This document shows, one piece after another, positions 12,956-21,897 of a stretch of DNA of 54,860 bases (positions are counted from its first letter, which is position 1; the number at the start of each line of letters is the position of its first letter). Position numbers and translations under genes: made by a program. The stretch is from contig NZ_CADFEN010000022.1 of assembly GCF_902833145.1 (NCBI RefSeq), forward strand, positions 1 through 54,860, in the 5' to 3' direction. The stretch comes from Burkholderia sp. BCC0506 (GTDB lineage: Bacteria > Pseudomonadota > Gammaproteobacteria > Burkholderiales > Burkholderiaceae). The notes below the pieces were generated by a model. The model did no database searches. It was given only the letters and a program-made list of their open reading frames with translations, and was not told the origin of the DNA.

Positions 12956-13444
12956 ATGGCCAAGAAAGGCAACGCCACGCAGATCAACATCGGTATCAGC
13001 GACAAGGACCGCAAGAACATCGCGGACGGCCTGTCGCGCCTGCTCGCCGATACGTTTTCGCTGTACCTGAAGACCCACAATTTCCACTGGAACGTGACCG
13101 GACCGATGTTCAACACGCTGCACCTGATGTTCGAGGAGCAGTACAACGAACTGTGGCTCGCGGTCGATTCCGTCGCCGAGCGCATTCGCACGCTGGGCGT
13201 CGTCGCGCCCGGCACGTTCGCCGATTTCGCGAAACTGTCGTCGGTGCCGGAAGCGAAGGGCGTGCCGGCCGCCGAGGAGATGATCCGCCAGCTCGTCGAA
13301 GGGCACGAGACGGTCGTGCGCACCGCGCGCGAAATCTTCCCGATCGCCGACGCGGCGAGCGACGAGCCGACCGCGGACCTGCTGACCCAGCGCCTGCAGA
13401 CGCACGAAAAGACCGCATGGATGCTGCGGTCGCTACTGGCGTAA
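12956..13444 (+). CDS. dps: DNA-binding ferritin-like protein Dps
   Basis: This 162-residue protein forms a dodecameric shell that oxidises iron with hydrogen peroxide and coats DNA, so preventing Fenton damage. The ferroxidase residues are visible: His44 in THNFHWNV, His56 in NTLHLMFEE, and Asp71 and Glu75 in VDSVAERI. The short lysine-containing N-terminus (MAKKGN) may contact DNA. A GAGGAG ribosome site precedes the ATG. It is the last gene of the oxyR-katG-dps stress block. Confidence 0.97.
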   Translation: MAKKGNATQINIGISDKDRKNIADGLSRLLADTFSLYLKTHNFHWNVTGPMFNTLHLMFEEQYNELWLAVDSVAERIRTLGVVAPGTFADFAKLSSVPEAKGVPAAEEMIRQLVEGHETVVRTAREIFPIADAASDEPTADLLTQRLQTHEKTAWMLRSLLA

Positions 13445-13519
13445 GCCCGGGCGCGGCGAAGCCGGCAGGCTGGCTCGCACCGGCCCGTATTTGACCCTGT
13501 CCCCCGATTGATGCGCGTC

Positions 13520-13560
13520 GCCGTGCAGCCGCGTGCAGCGGGCCGCCGCGGCTGCACGGC
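13520..13560 (+). repeat. Perfect 14-bp inverted repeat between dps and ubiA
   Basis: GCCGTGCAGCCGCG (13520-13533) and its exact reverse complement (13547-13560) flank a 13-base loop. No T tract follows, so it is not a textbook terminator. It lies 75 bp after the dps stop and 34 bp before the ubiA -35 region. It may end or stabilise the dps mRNA. Confidence 0.6.
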
Positions 13561-13593
13561 CCGCCGCGGCCACCGGCCGCGGGTCGCACCGAC

Positions 13594-13623
13594 ATGACGC
13601 GGAGCGCCGCTCGGCTCTAAAAT
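13594..13623 (+). promoter_or_regulatory. Candidate sigma-70 promoter for ubiA
   Basis: The elements are ATGACG (-35, 13594-13599), an 18-bp spacer and TAAAAT (-10, 13618-13623). The predicted transcript has a leader of about 20 bases before the ATG at 13652. Confidence 0.45.
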
Positions 13624-13651
13624 GCCGGGATTCCGTTCCCGGTGCTTCGCC

Positions 13652-14515
13652 ATGCTTGCCCGCTTTCCCCTGTATCTGCGGCTCGTCCGGATGGACAAGC
13701 CGATCGGCAGCCTGCTGCTGCTGTGGCCGACGCTCAACGCGCTGTGGATCGCGTCGGACGGCCACCCGCGCTGGCCGCTCGTCGTGATCTTCATGCTCGG
13801 CACGCTGCTGATGCGCTCGGCCGGCTGCGCGATGAACGACTACGCCGACCGCGATTTCGACCGCCACGTAAAGCGCACGGCCGACCGGCCGCTGACGTCG
13901 GGCAAGATCCGCGCATGGGAAGCCGTCGCGATCGCGGTCGGGCTGTCGTTCATCGCGTTCCTGCTGATCCTGCCGCTCAATACGCTGACGAAGGAACTGT
14001 CGGTGGTCGCGCTGTTCGTCGCCGGGTCCTATCCGTTCATGAAGCGCTTCTTCGCGATTCCGCAGGCGTATCTGGGCATCGCGTTCGGCTTCGGCATCCC
14101 GATGGCGTTCGCGGCCGTGCAGGACACGGTGCCGGCGCTCGCCTGGGTGATGCTGGTCGCGAACATCTTCTGGTCGGTCGCGTACGACACCGAATATGCG
14201 ATGGTCGATCGCGACGACGACATCAAGATCGGCATCCGCACGTCCGCGCTGACGTTCGGCCGGTTCGACGTCGCGGCCGTGATGGCGTGCTACGCGGTGA
14301 CGCTCGGCATCTACGTGTGGATCGGCGTGACGCTCGGCTTCGGCCTCGCGTACTGGGCGGGCTGGGCGGCGGCGGTCGGCTGCGCGCTGTATCACTACAC
14401 GCTGATCAAGGATCGCGAACGGATGCCGTGCTTCGCGGCGTTCCGCCACAACAACTGGCTCGGCGGCGTGCTGTTCGCGGGCATCGCCGCGCATTACCTG
14501 CTGGCGGGCAGTTGA
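13652..14515 (+). CDS. ubiA: 4-hydroxybenzoate octaprenyltransferase
   Basis: This 287-residue polytopic inner-membrane prenyltransferase attaches the polyprenyl tail to 4-hydroxybenzoate in ubiquinone synthesis. Both Asp-rich motifs are present: [20 protein letters not shown] and [17 protein letters not shown]. Several hydrophobic segments cover the rest. The frame opens 10 codons earlier, but [20 protein letters not shown] is the family N-terminus and the upstream codons overlap the promoter leader. The gene is monocistronic, between dps and the convergent proC. Confidence 0.96.
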   Translation: MLARFPLYLRLVRMDKPIGSLLLLWPTLNALWIASDGHPRWPLVVIFMLGTLLMRSAGCAMNDYADRDFDRHVKRTADRPLTSGKIRAWEAVAIAVGLSFIAFLLILPLNTLTKELSVVALFVAGSYPFMKRFFAIPQAYLGIAFGFGIPMAFAAVQDTVPALAWVMLVANIFWSVAYDTEYAMVDRDDDIKIGIRTSALTFGRFDVAAVMACYAVTLGIYVWIGVTLGFGLAYWAGWAAAVGCALYHYTLIKDRERMPCFAAFRHNNWLGGVLFAGIAAHYLLAGS

Positions 14516-14553
14516 ACGACACCCCGCGCGTTCTTGCGCGCGGCGCCAACGAC

Positions 14554-14579
14554 AAAGCGACCTGACGGTCGCTTTTTTT
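14554..14579 (+). terminator. Rho-independent terminator of ubiA
   Basis: AAAGCGACC (14554-14562) pairs with GGTCGCTTT (14567-14575) across a TGAC loop and is followed by more T residues. It lies 38 bp after ubiA, in the convergent ubiA/proC gap. On the opposite strand the U run is only three long, so it serves ubiA mainly. Confidence 0.9.
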
Positions 14580-14616
14580 ACGTCCGGCGCCGGTTGTGCC
14601 GGCGCCGCTGCCGCGC

Positions 14617-15429
14617 TTACGCGCGGCCGAGCTCGTCGCCCATCTCCTTCGCGCGCGCTTCGGCCGCGAGCGCGCCGCGCACGATCGCTTCCTTCACGCC
14701 TTGCGCATCGAACGCCGCGAGCGCGGCGGCCGTCGTGCCGCCCTTCGACGTCACGCGTTCGCGCAGCACGCTCGCCGGTTCGCCCGACTGCGCGGCGAGT
14801 TGCGCGGCGCCCGCGAACGTCGCGACGGCGAGCGCGCGGCCCTGCTCGTCGTTCATGCCGAGGCGGCGTGCGGCCTCCTGCAGCGCTTCGATGAAATAGA
14901 ACACGTACGCGGGGCCGCTGCCCGAAATCGCGGTGACCGCGTCGAGCTGCGATTCGTCGTCGAACCAGACGATCTCGCCGACCGCGCCGAGCACGCTCGA
15001 CGCGAGTTCGCGGCCTGCGGCGTCGACGCCCGGCAGCGCGGCGAGGCCCGTCACGCCCATGCCGACCAGCGCGGGCGTGTTCGGCATCGTGCGCACGACG
15101 CGCGCGTAACCGCCGAGCCAGCGGGCGAGATCCGTGCCGCGGATGCCGGCCGCGATGCTGACCACGAGCTGCGACGTCAGGTGCGGCGCGAGCGCCCGCG
15201 CGACGTCGTGCAGCACCTGCGGCTTCACCGCGAGCACGATCGCGTCGTAATCGGCGAGCGTCGCGTCGATCGCCGCGCCGGTGCGCACGCCGAATTGCTG
15301 CGCCGCGCGCGTGCGGACCTCTTCGTTGACGTCGATGGCATACAGGCCGTCCGCGGCGACGCCGCGCTTGATCAGGCCGCCGATCAGGGCCGCGGCCATG
15401 TTGCCGCCGCCGATGAATGCGATTTTCAT
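14617..15429 (-). CDS. proC: Pyrroline-5-carboxylate reductase
   Basis: This 270-residue cytosolic enzyme makes proline from pyrroline-5-carboxylate using NAD(P)H. It has an N-terminal Rossmann motif FIGGGNMAAALIGG, VVRTMPNTPALVG, and the C-terminal dimerisation/substrate motif DAVTAISGSGPAYVFYFIEA followed by VTSKGGTTAAAL. The start MKIAFIGGGN is the usual one; the longer upstream frame is yggS antisense or shadow sequence. It lies 53 bp after yggS, a common pairing in proteobacteria. Confidence 0.97.
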   Translation of the reverse strand: MKIAFIGGGNMAAALIGGLIKRGVAADGLYAIDVNEEVRTRAAQQFGVRTGAAIDATLADYDAIVLAVKPQVLHDVARALAPHLTSQLVVSIAAGIRGTDLARWLGGYARVVRTMPNTPALVGMGVTGLAALPGVDAAGRELASSVLGAVGEIVWFDDESQLDAVTAISGSGPAYVFYFIEALQEAARRLGMNDEQGRALAVATFAGAAQLAAQSGEPASVLRERVTSKGGTTAAALAAFDAQGVKEAIVRGALAAEARAKEMGDELGRA

Positions 15430-15482
15430 GATGTCGGGAATGAGCGAGTGAGTGAACGGAAAGGCGGAACAGGGCGCGGTGG

Positions 15483-16181
15483 TCAGTGCGCGTAATCGCG
15501 CGCGCCGAAGATCGCGGTGCCGACGCGCACGATCGTCGCGCCTTCGAGCACGGCCGCCTCGAGATCGGCGGACATGCCCATCGACAGCGTGTCGAGCGGC
15601 AGGCCGCCGGCGCGCAACGTGTCGAACAACGCACGCAGCGCGCGATGCGGCGCGCGTTGCGCGTCGGTGTCGTCGGCCGGTTCGGGAATCGCCATCAGGC
15701 CGCGAAAGCGCAGCGACGGCAGTGCGGCGACCGCACGCGCGACCTCGGCCACGTCGGCCGGCGCGACGCCGCTCTTCGACGCCTCGCCGCTGATGTTTAC
15801 CTGCACGCACACGTTGAGCGGCGGCAGGTGCGCGGGGCGCTGTTCCGACAGGCGCTGGGCGATCTTCAGCCGGTCGACCGAATGGACCCAGTCGAAGCGC
15901 TCGGCGACGGGGCGCGTCTTGTTCGATTGCAGCGGGCCGATGAAATGCCATTCGAGGCTCGCGCGCAGGTCGGCGAGCGCGTCGATCTTGTCGACCGACT
16001 CCTGCACGTAGTTCTCGCCGAACGCACGCTGCCCGGCCGCATGCGCGGCGCGCACGTCGTCGGCCGGAAACGTCTTCGACACGGCGAGCAGCGAGACGGT
16101 GGCGGGATCGCGGCCGGCCGCGCGGGCGGCGTCGGCGATGCGGCGATGAACGGAGTCGAGGCGGGCGGCGAGATCGGACAT
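15483..16181 (-). CDS. yggS: PLP homeostasis protein, YggS/PLPBP family
   Basis: This 232-residue single-domain TIM-barrel protein binds pyridoxal phosphate and buffers it, influencing amino-acid metabolism; it has no clear enzymatic activity. The PLP lysine is Lys36 in [13 protein letters not shown]. Other signatures are [19 protein letters not shown] and the C-terminal [12 protein letters not shown] and [19 protein letters not shown] is chosen as the start because it gives the usual family length; an upstream in-frame start adds only seven residues. It precedes proC. Confidence 0.95.
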   Translation of the reverse strand: MSDLAARLDSVHRRIADAARAAGRDPATVSLLAVSKTFPADDVRAAHAAGQRAFGENYVQESVDKIDALADLRASLEWHFIGPLQSNKTRPVAERFDWVHSVDRLKIAQRLSEQRPAHLPPLNVCVQVNISGEASKSGVAPADVAEVARAVAALPSLRFRGLMAIPEPADDTDAQRAPHRALRALFDTLRAGGLPLDTLSMGMSADLEAAVLEGATIVRVGTAIFGARDYAH

Positions 16182-16230
16182 GACGGGCACGAAAGCAGGC
16201 ACGGAAGCAGCACGGAAGCGGGCATGAAAC

Positions 16231-16271
16231 CGATGCGCCGCGATACGCGGCGCATCGATCCGCTCATTATA
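16231..16271 (-). promoter_or_regulatory. yggS-proC promoter with a 12-bp palindrome at the start site
   Basis: On the minus strand a perfect -10 TATAAT (16266-16271) is followed 8 bases later by a 27-bp perfect hairpin: CGATGCGCCGCG (16246-16257 read in reverse), a 3-base loop and its complement (16231-16242). The predicted transcript would begin with the stem-loop, or the palindrome could be an operator over +1. It may also act as the end of the glcF transcript, although the T content after it is poor. No good -35 is seen. Confidence 0.5.
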
Positions 16272-16311
16272 CGGACGCCGCGCGCCCGCCCGTTGTTAGC
16301 GGGAACCGGCG

Positions 16312-17538
16312 CTAGCCGTACAGCAAATGCTCGACGAGCTGGACCCAGTGGGCGACCGGCACCTGCGTGCCGCTTTGCAGGTGCGCGATGCAGCCGATGT
16401 TGCCGGACACGATCATCTGCGGCTCGAGCGCCTGCAGCTTCAGCAGCTTCTGCTTGCGCAACCGGTACGACAGCGACGGCTGCGTCAGCGAGTAGGTGCC
16501 GGCCGAGCCGCAGCACAGGTGGCTGTCGGCCGGCAACCGCACGTCGATGCCGAGCGTCTCCAGCAGGCGCTCGACCTTGCCGCGCGACTGCTGGCCGTGC
16601 TGCAGCGTGCACGGCGGGTGGTAGGCGACCGTATGGATCGCGCGGCGCCGTGCGATCGTCGCGAGTTCGGCCTCGAACGCGAGCAGCACGTCGGAGATGT
16701 CGCGCGTCAGCGACACGATGCGCTGCGCCTTCTCCGCGTAGGCCGGATCGTCGCGCAGCAGGTGCGCGTACTCGAGCACCGTCGCGCCGCAGCCCGACGC
16801 GTTCATCACGATCGCCTCGACGCCCTGTTCGACGTGCGGCCACCACGCGTCGATGTTGCGGCGCGCATCGTCGAGCGCTTCGTCGTGATAGTTCAGGTGC
16901 AGGCGGATCGCGCCGCAGCAGCCCGCGTCGGGTGCGACGACCGTCTCGATGCCGAGCGCGTCGAGCACGCGTGCGGTCGCGATGTTGATGTTCGGCAGCA
17001 TCGACGGCTGCACGCAGCCGCCGAGCATCAGCATCTTGCGCGTATGCGTGCGGTGCGGCCATTCGAGCAGCCGCGTGCGCGGCGGCACCTTGTCGCGCAG
17101 CCGCTTCGGCAGCAGCGGCCGCACGTGCTGGCCGAGCCGCATCATCGGCGAGAACAGCGCGGCGTTCGGCACGAGGCTCGCGAGCACGCGGCGCATCAGC
17201 CGCTGCTGCGCGGGGCGCTGCACCTGCGCCTCGACGTGCTTGCGGCCGATCTCGACGAGCCGGCCGTACTGGACGCCGGACGGGCAGGTCGTCTCGCAAC
17301 TGCGGCACGTGAGGCAGCGGTCGAGATGCTGTTGCGTGCTGCGCGTGACGGCCGCGCCCTCGACCATCTGCTTGATCAGGTAGATGCGGCCGCGCGGGCC
17401 GTCGAGTTCGTCGCCGAGCAGTTGATAGGTCGGGCAGGTCGCGGTGCAGAACCCGCAGTGCACGCACTTGCGCAGGATCGCGTCGGCCTCGTCGCCGTCG
17501 GGCGTGTTGCGGATGAAATCGGCGAGGTTCGTTTGCAT
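16312..17538 (-). CDS. glcF: Glycolate oxidase iron-sulfur subunit GlcF
   Basis: This 408-residue electron-transfer subunit of membrane-associated glycolate oxidase passes electrons from the GlcD/GlcE flavoproteins toward quinone. Two [4Fe-4S] ferredoxin motifs are seen: CVHCGFCTATCP (Cys25/28/31/35) and CLTCRSCETTCPSG (Cys75/78/81/85). They are followed by two CCG-type domains (DAGCCGAIR, HLCCGSAGTYS) typical of heterodisulfide-reductase-like subunits. It lies 7 bp after glcE, so the two are translated from one message. Confidence 0.95.
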   Translation of the reverse strand: MQTNLADFIRNTPDGDEADAILRKCVHCGFCTATCPTYQLLGDELDGPRGRIYLIKQMVEGAAVTRSTQQHLDRCLTCRSCETTCPSGVQYGRLVEIGRKHVEAQVQRPAQQRLMRRVLASLVPNAALFSPMMRLGQHVRPLLPKRLRDKVPPRTRLLEWPHRTHTRKMLMLGGCVQPSMLPNINIATARVLDALGIETVVAPDAGCCGAIRLHLNYHDEALDDARRNIDAWWPHVEQGVEAIVMNASGCGATVLEYAHLLRDDPAYAEKAQRIVSLTRDISDVLLAFEAELATIARRRAIHTVAYHPPCTLQHGQQSRGKVERLLETLGIDVRLPADSHLCCGSAGTYSLTQPSLSYRLRKQKLLKLQALEPQMIVSGNIGCIAHLQSGTQVPVAHWVQLVEHLLYG

Positions 17539-17545
17539 CCTGCCC

Positions 17546-18634
17546 TCAGAGCTCGGGGTAAAGCCAGCCGCGGTTGAAGATGCGCGCGGGATCGAACGCG
17601 CTCTTCAGCCCGCGATGGATCTTCATCATCGGCGCGGGCAGCGGCGTGAACACGCCCGCGCTCCGGTCGTAGGTGTCGCCCGCGCGGAACAGCGTCGCAT
17701 GGCCGCCGGCCTGCTTCGCGCTCATGCGCACGGTTTGCGCGTCGGCGTCGGTGATCCACCAGCGCTGCGCGCCGCCCCATTCCATCAACTGGGTGCCGGG
17801 CAGGTGCATCGGTTCGGTGATCGACGGCAGCGACAGACGCCACAGCGCATAGCCGGGCGGGATGCCGTTGAAGAACGGATCGGTGTGCTCGCGCAGGCCG
17901 GACCAGAAGCGCTCGGCCTCGACCGCGTCGACGACTTCGCCGCCGAGCAGCGTTTTCGCGGATTTGACGGCGGCTTCCGCGCCCGACAGGCGCAGCACGA
18001 GCGTGCCGTTGCGCCACGCGCTCGCGCTGAGCGGCAGCGGATGGCCGCCCCATTCGTTGAGCTTGCGTACCGCGTCGGTCGCGCTCATCTCGAACTTCAG
18101 CGTGACTTCGGCGACGGGCATCGGCAGCACCTTGATCGACAGGTCGAGCATCAGCCCGAGCGTGCCGAGCGCGCCGGCCATCAACCGCGACACGTCGTAG
18201 CCGGCGACGTTCTTCACGACCTGCCCGCCGAAGCGCAGCATTTCGCCGCGGCCGTTCATCAGCGTCGTGCCGAGCACGAAATCGCGCGGTGCGCCGCAAG
18301 TGGCGCGGCGCGGGCCCGCGAGGCCGGCCGCGATGCAGCCGCCGACGGTGGCCGCCCGGCCGAAATGCGGCGGCTCGAACGGCAGCATCTGGCCGCACTC
18401 GGCGAGGACGGTTTCAAGCTGCGCGAGCGGCGTGCCCGCGCGGACCGTGACGACGAGTTCGGCCGGGTCGTACGACACGACGCCCTGAAACGCGCGCGTG
18501 TCGAGTATTTCGCCCTCGAGCGCCTGGCCGTACCAGTCCTTGGTGCCGCCACCCCGAATCCGCAGCGGCCGGCCGTCGGCACTGGCGGCACGGATGCGCT
18601 CGGCCCATCCGGCGACGATGTCGTCCTCTTCCAT
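17546..18634 (-). CDS. glcE: Glycolate oxidase FAD-binding subunit GlcE
   Basis: This 362-residue FAD-binding (PCMH/VAO-type) protein has the nucleotide-binding features RIRGGGTKDWYG, FEPPHFGRAATVGGCIAAG and RFGGQVVKNVAGYDVSRLMA. It partners GlcD and GlcF in oxidising glycolate to glyoxylate. It is shorter than GlcD, as usual, because the C-terminal cap is reduced. It is separated from glcD by 185 bp that contain a possible promoter, and from glcF by only 7 bp. Confidence 0.93.
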   Translation of the reverse strand: MEEDDIVAGWAERIRAASADGRPLRIRGGGTKDWYGQALEGEILDTRAFQGVVSYDPAELVVTVRAGTPLAQLETVLAECGQMLPFEPPHFGRAATVGGCIAAGLAGPRRATCGAPRDFVLGTTLMNGRGEMLRFGGQVVKNVAGYDVSRLMAGALGTLGLMLDLSIKVLPMPVAEVTLKFEMSATDAVRKLNEWGGHPLPLSASAWRNGTLVLRLSGAEAAVKSAKTLLGGEVVDAVEAERFWSGLREHTDPFFNGIPPGYALWRLSLPSITEPMHLPGTQLMEWGGAQRWWITDADAQTVRMSAKQAGGHATLFRAGDTYDRSAGVFTPLPAPMMKIHRGLKSAFDPARIFNRGWLYPEL

Positions 18635-18660
18635 GTTCCGTTGCTTTCTCGTTTCGTTGT

Positions 18661-18699
18661 CCGGTCGATTGTACCGGGGTGGCGCGATTCCACATCGCG
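18661..18699 (-). promoter_or_regulatory. Possible internal promoter/operator for glcE-glcF
   Basis: Within the glcD-glcE gap, on the minus strand, TACAAT (18668-18673) is a good -10 about 35 bases before the glcE ATG. It is flanked by CCGGT/ACCGG arms (18661-18677). Just upstream is the inverted repeat CGCGAT-N5-ATCGCG (18683-18699) where a -35/operator would lie. No strong -35 hexamer is present. Confidence 0.35.
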
Positions 18700-18819
18700 A
18701 CTATCCCTAAGCCCGGTATCGCGGGCGGCAAGCGCGCCCGGCGTCCGGCACGCGCCGCGCAGGCACGGCCGACCCGCCGCCCCGCGGCGGCCGGTGCGGG
18801 GCGCGACCCGCCGCGCCGC

Positions 18820-20313
18820 TCAGAAGCGCGGCAGGTCGGGGTGCGGCAGCAGCCCGCCGCGCACGTGCTGGCGGCCGTATTCGGCGCAGCGCGCGCGCGT
18901 CGGGATGCCCTTGTCCGGGTTCAGCAGCCCGGCCGGATCGAACGCGCGCTTGACCGCGAAGAACGCATCGCGCTCCTGCGGCGAGAACTGCACGCACATC
19001 GAATTGAGTTTTTCGATGCCCACGCCGTGTTCGCCCGTCACGCTGCCGCCGAATTCCACGCAGCATTCGAGGATTTCCGCGCCGAACTGCTCGGCGCGGT
19101 GCAACTCGTCCGGATCGTTCGCGTTGTACAGGATCAGCGGATGCATGTTGCCGTCGCCCGCATGGAACACGTTGATGCAGCGCAGCCCGTAGCGCGTTTC
19201 GAGCTGCTCGATGCGCGCGAGCAGCGGCCCGATCGCGCGGCGCGGCACGGTGCCGTCCATGCAGTAGTAATCGGCGGAAATGCGCCCGGCGGCCGGAAAC
19301 GCGTTCTTGCGGCCGGACCAGAAGCGCAGCCGCTCGTGTTCGTTGCGCGACACCTGGATGCGCGTCGCGCCGTGTTCGCGCAGCACGGCCGTCATCCGCA
19401 CGATTTCCTCGGCGACTTCTTCCGGCGTGCCGTCCGATTCGCACAGCAGGATCGCCTTCGCATCGAGGTCGTAGCCCGCGTGCGTGAACGCCTCGACCGC
19501 CTGCGTGGCCGGCTTGTCCATCATCTCGAGCCCGGCCGGGATGATGCCCGACGCGATGATCGCGGCCACCGCCTCGCCGCCTTTCACGACGTCGTCGAAG
19601 CTCGCCATCACGAGCTGCGCGGTCTGCGGCTTCGGGATCAGCCGCACCGTGACCTCGGTGACGATCGCGAACATCCCTTCGCTGCCGATCATCACGGCGA
19701 GCAGGTCGAGGCCCGGCATGTCGAGCGCGAGCGAGCCGAATTCGACGATCTCGCCGTCGATCGTCACCGCGCGCACGCGCATCACGTTGTGCACGGTCAG
19801 CCCGTATTTCAGGCAGTGGACGCCGCCGGAATTTTCCGCGACGTTGCCGCCGATCGTGCAGGCGATCTGCGACGACGGATCGGGCGCGTAATACAGGCCG
19901 TACGGCGCGGCCGCCTCGGAGATCGCGAGGTTGCGCACGCCGGGCTGCACGGTGGCCGTGCGCGCGTACGGGTCGACTTCGACGATGCGCGTGAAGCGCG
20001 CGAGCGACAGCACGACGCCGAGCGCGATCGGCAGCGCGCCGCCCGACAGGCTCGTGCCGGCGCCGCGCGGCACGATCGGCACTTCCATGCGGTGGCAGAT
20101 CTGCACGATCCGCTGCACCTGCGATTCCGTCTCGGGCAGCGCGACCGCGAGCGGCAGCCGGCGGTACGCGGACAGGCCGTCGCATTCGTACGGCGCCGTG
20201 TCCTCGTCGCGGTACAGCAGGCAGTGCGTCGGCAGCACGGCCATCAGCGCCTGCACGACTTCGCGCTGGCGCTGCGCGCGGGCCGCGCTCGACAGTTCGA
20301 CGGGAGCGTTCAT
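18820..20313 (-). CDS. glcD: Glycolate oxidase catalytic subunit GlcD
   Basis: This 497-residue FAD-linked oxidase is the catalytic subunit for glycolate (and often D-lactate) oxidation. It has the FAD-binding stretches VPRGAGTSLSGGALPI, SQIACTIGGNVAENSGG and DLLAVMIGSEGMFAIVTEV. The C-terminal FAD-linked-oxidase domain has CINVFHAGDGNMHPLILY and VTGEHGVGIEKL. The ATG at 20311 has a GGAGAC ribosome site. An open frame of over 1600 codons extends further upstream, but only as a GC-rich shadow across neighbouring genes. It lies 38 bp after a second FAD oxidase on the same strand. Confidence 0.95.
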   Translation of the reverse strand: MNAPVELSSAARAQRQREVVQALMAVLPTHCLLYRDEDTAPYECDGLSAYRRLPLAVALPETESQVQRIVQICHRMEVPIVPRGAGTSLSGGALPIALGVVLSLARFTRIVEVDPYARTATVQPGVRNLAISEAAAPYGLYYAPDPSSQIACTIGGNVAENSGGVHCLKYGLTVHNVMRVRAVTIDGEIVEFGSLALDMPGLDLLAVMIGSEGMFAIVTEVTVRLIPKPQTAQLVMASFDDVVKGGEAVAAIIASGIIPAGLEMMDKPATQAVEAFTHAGYDLDAKAILLCESDGTPEEVAEEIVRMTAVLREHGATRIQVSRNEHERLRFWSGRKNAFPAAGRISADYYCMDGTVPRRAIGPLLARIEQLETRYGLRCINVFHAGDGNMHPLILYNANDPDELHRAEQFGAEILECCVEFGGSVTGEHGVGIEKLNSMCVQFSPQERDAFFAVKRAFDPAGLLNPDKGIPTRARCAEYGRQHVRGGLLPHPDLPRF

Positions 20314-20351
20314 GAGGTCTGTCTCCTGCGCGAGGCGCGACGTCCGCCGGG

Positions 20352-21761
20352 TCAGCACGTGAAAATCTTGCCGGGATTCATCAGGTTGCGCGGATCGAGC
20401 GCGAGCTTGATCGCGCGCATCGTGTCGATCGCGTTGTCGCCGTGCTCCTTCGGCAGGAAGCGCATCTTGTGCAGCCCGACGCCGTGTTCGCCGGTGCAGG
20501 TGCCGCCCAGGCGCAGCGCGCGCTCGACGATCCGGTCGTTGATGTGTTCGGCCTCGGCGAGCTCCTCGGGCTGGTCGGGATCGATCAGGATCGCGACGTG
20601 GAAATTGCCGTCGCCGACGTGGCCGACGATCGGGCAGGGCAGCGACGACGCGCGCAGGTCGGCCTCGGTTTCCTCGACGCATGCGGCGAGTTGCGAGATC
20701 GGCACGCACACGTCGGTGGTCACCGCGCGGCAGCCGGGTTTCAGCTGCAGCATCGCGAAATACGCGTTGTGGCGCGCGGACCAGAGCCGGCTGCGGTCCT
20801 CGGGGCGTGTCGCCCATTCGAAGCCCTGGCCGGCGTTCTGGGCGGCCAGCGCCTGCACGAGTTCGGCCTGCTCCTTCACGCCGGCGTCGGTGCCGTGGAA
20901 TTCGAAGAACAGCGTCGGCGCTTCGGTCAGCGTCAGGTTCGAGTGGCGGTTGATCGAGCGCACCGCGAGCGCATCGACGAATTCGACGCGCGCGATCGGC
21001 ACGCCGATCTGGATCGTCTCGATCACGGTGCGCACCGCGTCGCCCATCGTCGGGAACGTGCAGATCGCGGCCGACACGGCCTCGGGCAGCGGGTGCAGGC
21101 GCAGCGTGATCTCGGTGATCACGCCGAGCGTGCCTTCGGAGCCGACGAACAGGCGCGTGAGGTCGTAGCCGGCCGACGACTTGCGCGCGCGCGAGCCGGT
21201 CTTGACCACGCGGCCGTCCGCGAGCACCGCGGTCAGGCCGAGCACGTTCTCGCGCATCGTGCCGTAGCGCACGGCGTTGGTGCCCGATGCGCGGGTCGCG
21301 GTCATCCCGCCGATGCTGGCGTCGGCGCCCGGATCGATCGGGAAGAACAGGCCGGTGTCGCGCAGCGCTTCGTTGAGCGCCTTGCGCGTGATGCCCGGCT
21401 CGACCGTCACGGTCAGGTCTTCGGCGTTGATCGACAGCACGCGGTTCATTTCCGACAGGTCGAGCGACACGCCGCCGCGCACCGCGAGCAGGTGGCCTTC
21501 GAGCGACGAGCCGGCGCCGTACGGGATCAGCGGCACGCTGTAGAGCGAGCACAGCGACACGACTTCGCGCACCTCGTCGGTGTTGTGCGCGAACACGACG
21601 GCGTCGGGCAGTTGCGGATCGAACGGGGATTCGTCGCGGCCGTGATGGGCGCGGATCGCGTCGGCGGTCGACACGCGCTCGCCGAAGGCGGCGCGCAGCG
21701 CATCGAGCATGGCGGGGGGCAGCGGGCGGCGCATGGCGGCCGGCGGGGCAGGGTGATTCAC
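20352..21761 (-). CDS. FAD-linked D-2-hydroxyacid (probably D-lactate) dehydrogenase
   Basis: This 469-residue VAO-family flavoprotein resembles the LDHD/Dld class of respiratory D-lactate dehydrogenases and GlcD. It has VPLIPYGAGSSLEGHLLAVR (FAD pyrophosphate loop), GADASIGGMTATRASGTNAV, RLFVGSEGTLGVITEITLRL and the C-terminal IVGHVGDGNFHVAILIDP with CTGEHGVGLHKMRFL. The start is GTG, chosen because an AGGAGA lies 5 bases upstream; an ATG nine codons in is the alternative. It is first in the row leading to glcD-glcE-glcF, so glycolate and D-lactate use are probably co-expressed. Substrate cannot be fixed from sequence. Confidence 0.88.
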   Translation of the reverse strand: MNHPAPPAAMRRPLPPAMLDALRAAFGERVSTADAIRAHHGRDESPFDPQLPDAVVFAHNTDEVREVVSLCSLYSVPLIPYGAGSSLEGHLLAVRGGVSLDLSEMNRVLSINAEDLTVTVEPGITRKALNEALRDTGLFFPIDPGADASIGGMTATRASGTNAVRYGTMRENVLGLTAVLADGRVVKTGSRARKSSAGYDLTRLFVGSEGTLGVITEITLRLHPLPEAVSAAICTFPTMGDAVRTVIETIQIGVPIARVEFVDALAVRSINRHSNLTLTEAPTLFFEFHGTDAGVKEQAELVQALAAQNAGQGFEWATRPEDRSRLWSARHNAYFAMLQLKPGCRAVTTDVCVPISQLAACVEETEADLRASSLPCPIVGHVGDGNFHVAILIDPDQPEELAEAEHINDRIVERALRLGGTCTGEHGVGLHKMRFLPKEHGDNAIDTMRAIKLALDPRNLMNPGKIFTC

Positions 21762-21897
21762 GAATGTCTCCTGACTGCTTGTCGAACTGTCGGCTCATTC
21801 TACGCCGTAACGTCCGCTGCGCCTTGCGCCGCGGGCTGCGATAATCGCGTTCCAGCCAACCGGGCCGCGCGGCGGCCGCGCACGAGAGGACATTCGC

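Noticed and set aside
21762-21897. Cobalamin riboswitch before the adenosyltransferase
   Set aside because: The 136-bp intergenic region is too short and has no B12-box-like sequence; only a short GCGATAATCGC palindrome is there.
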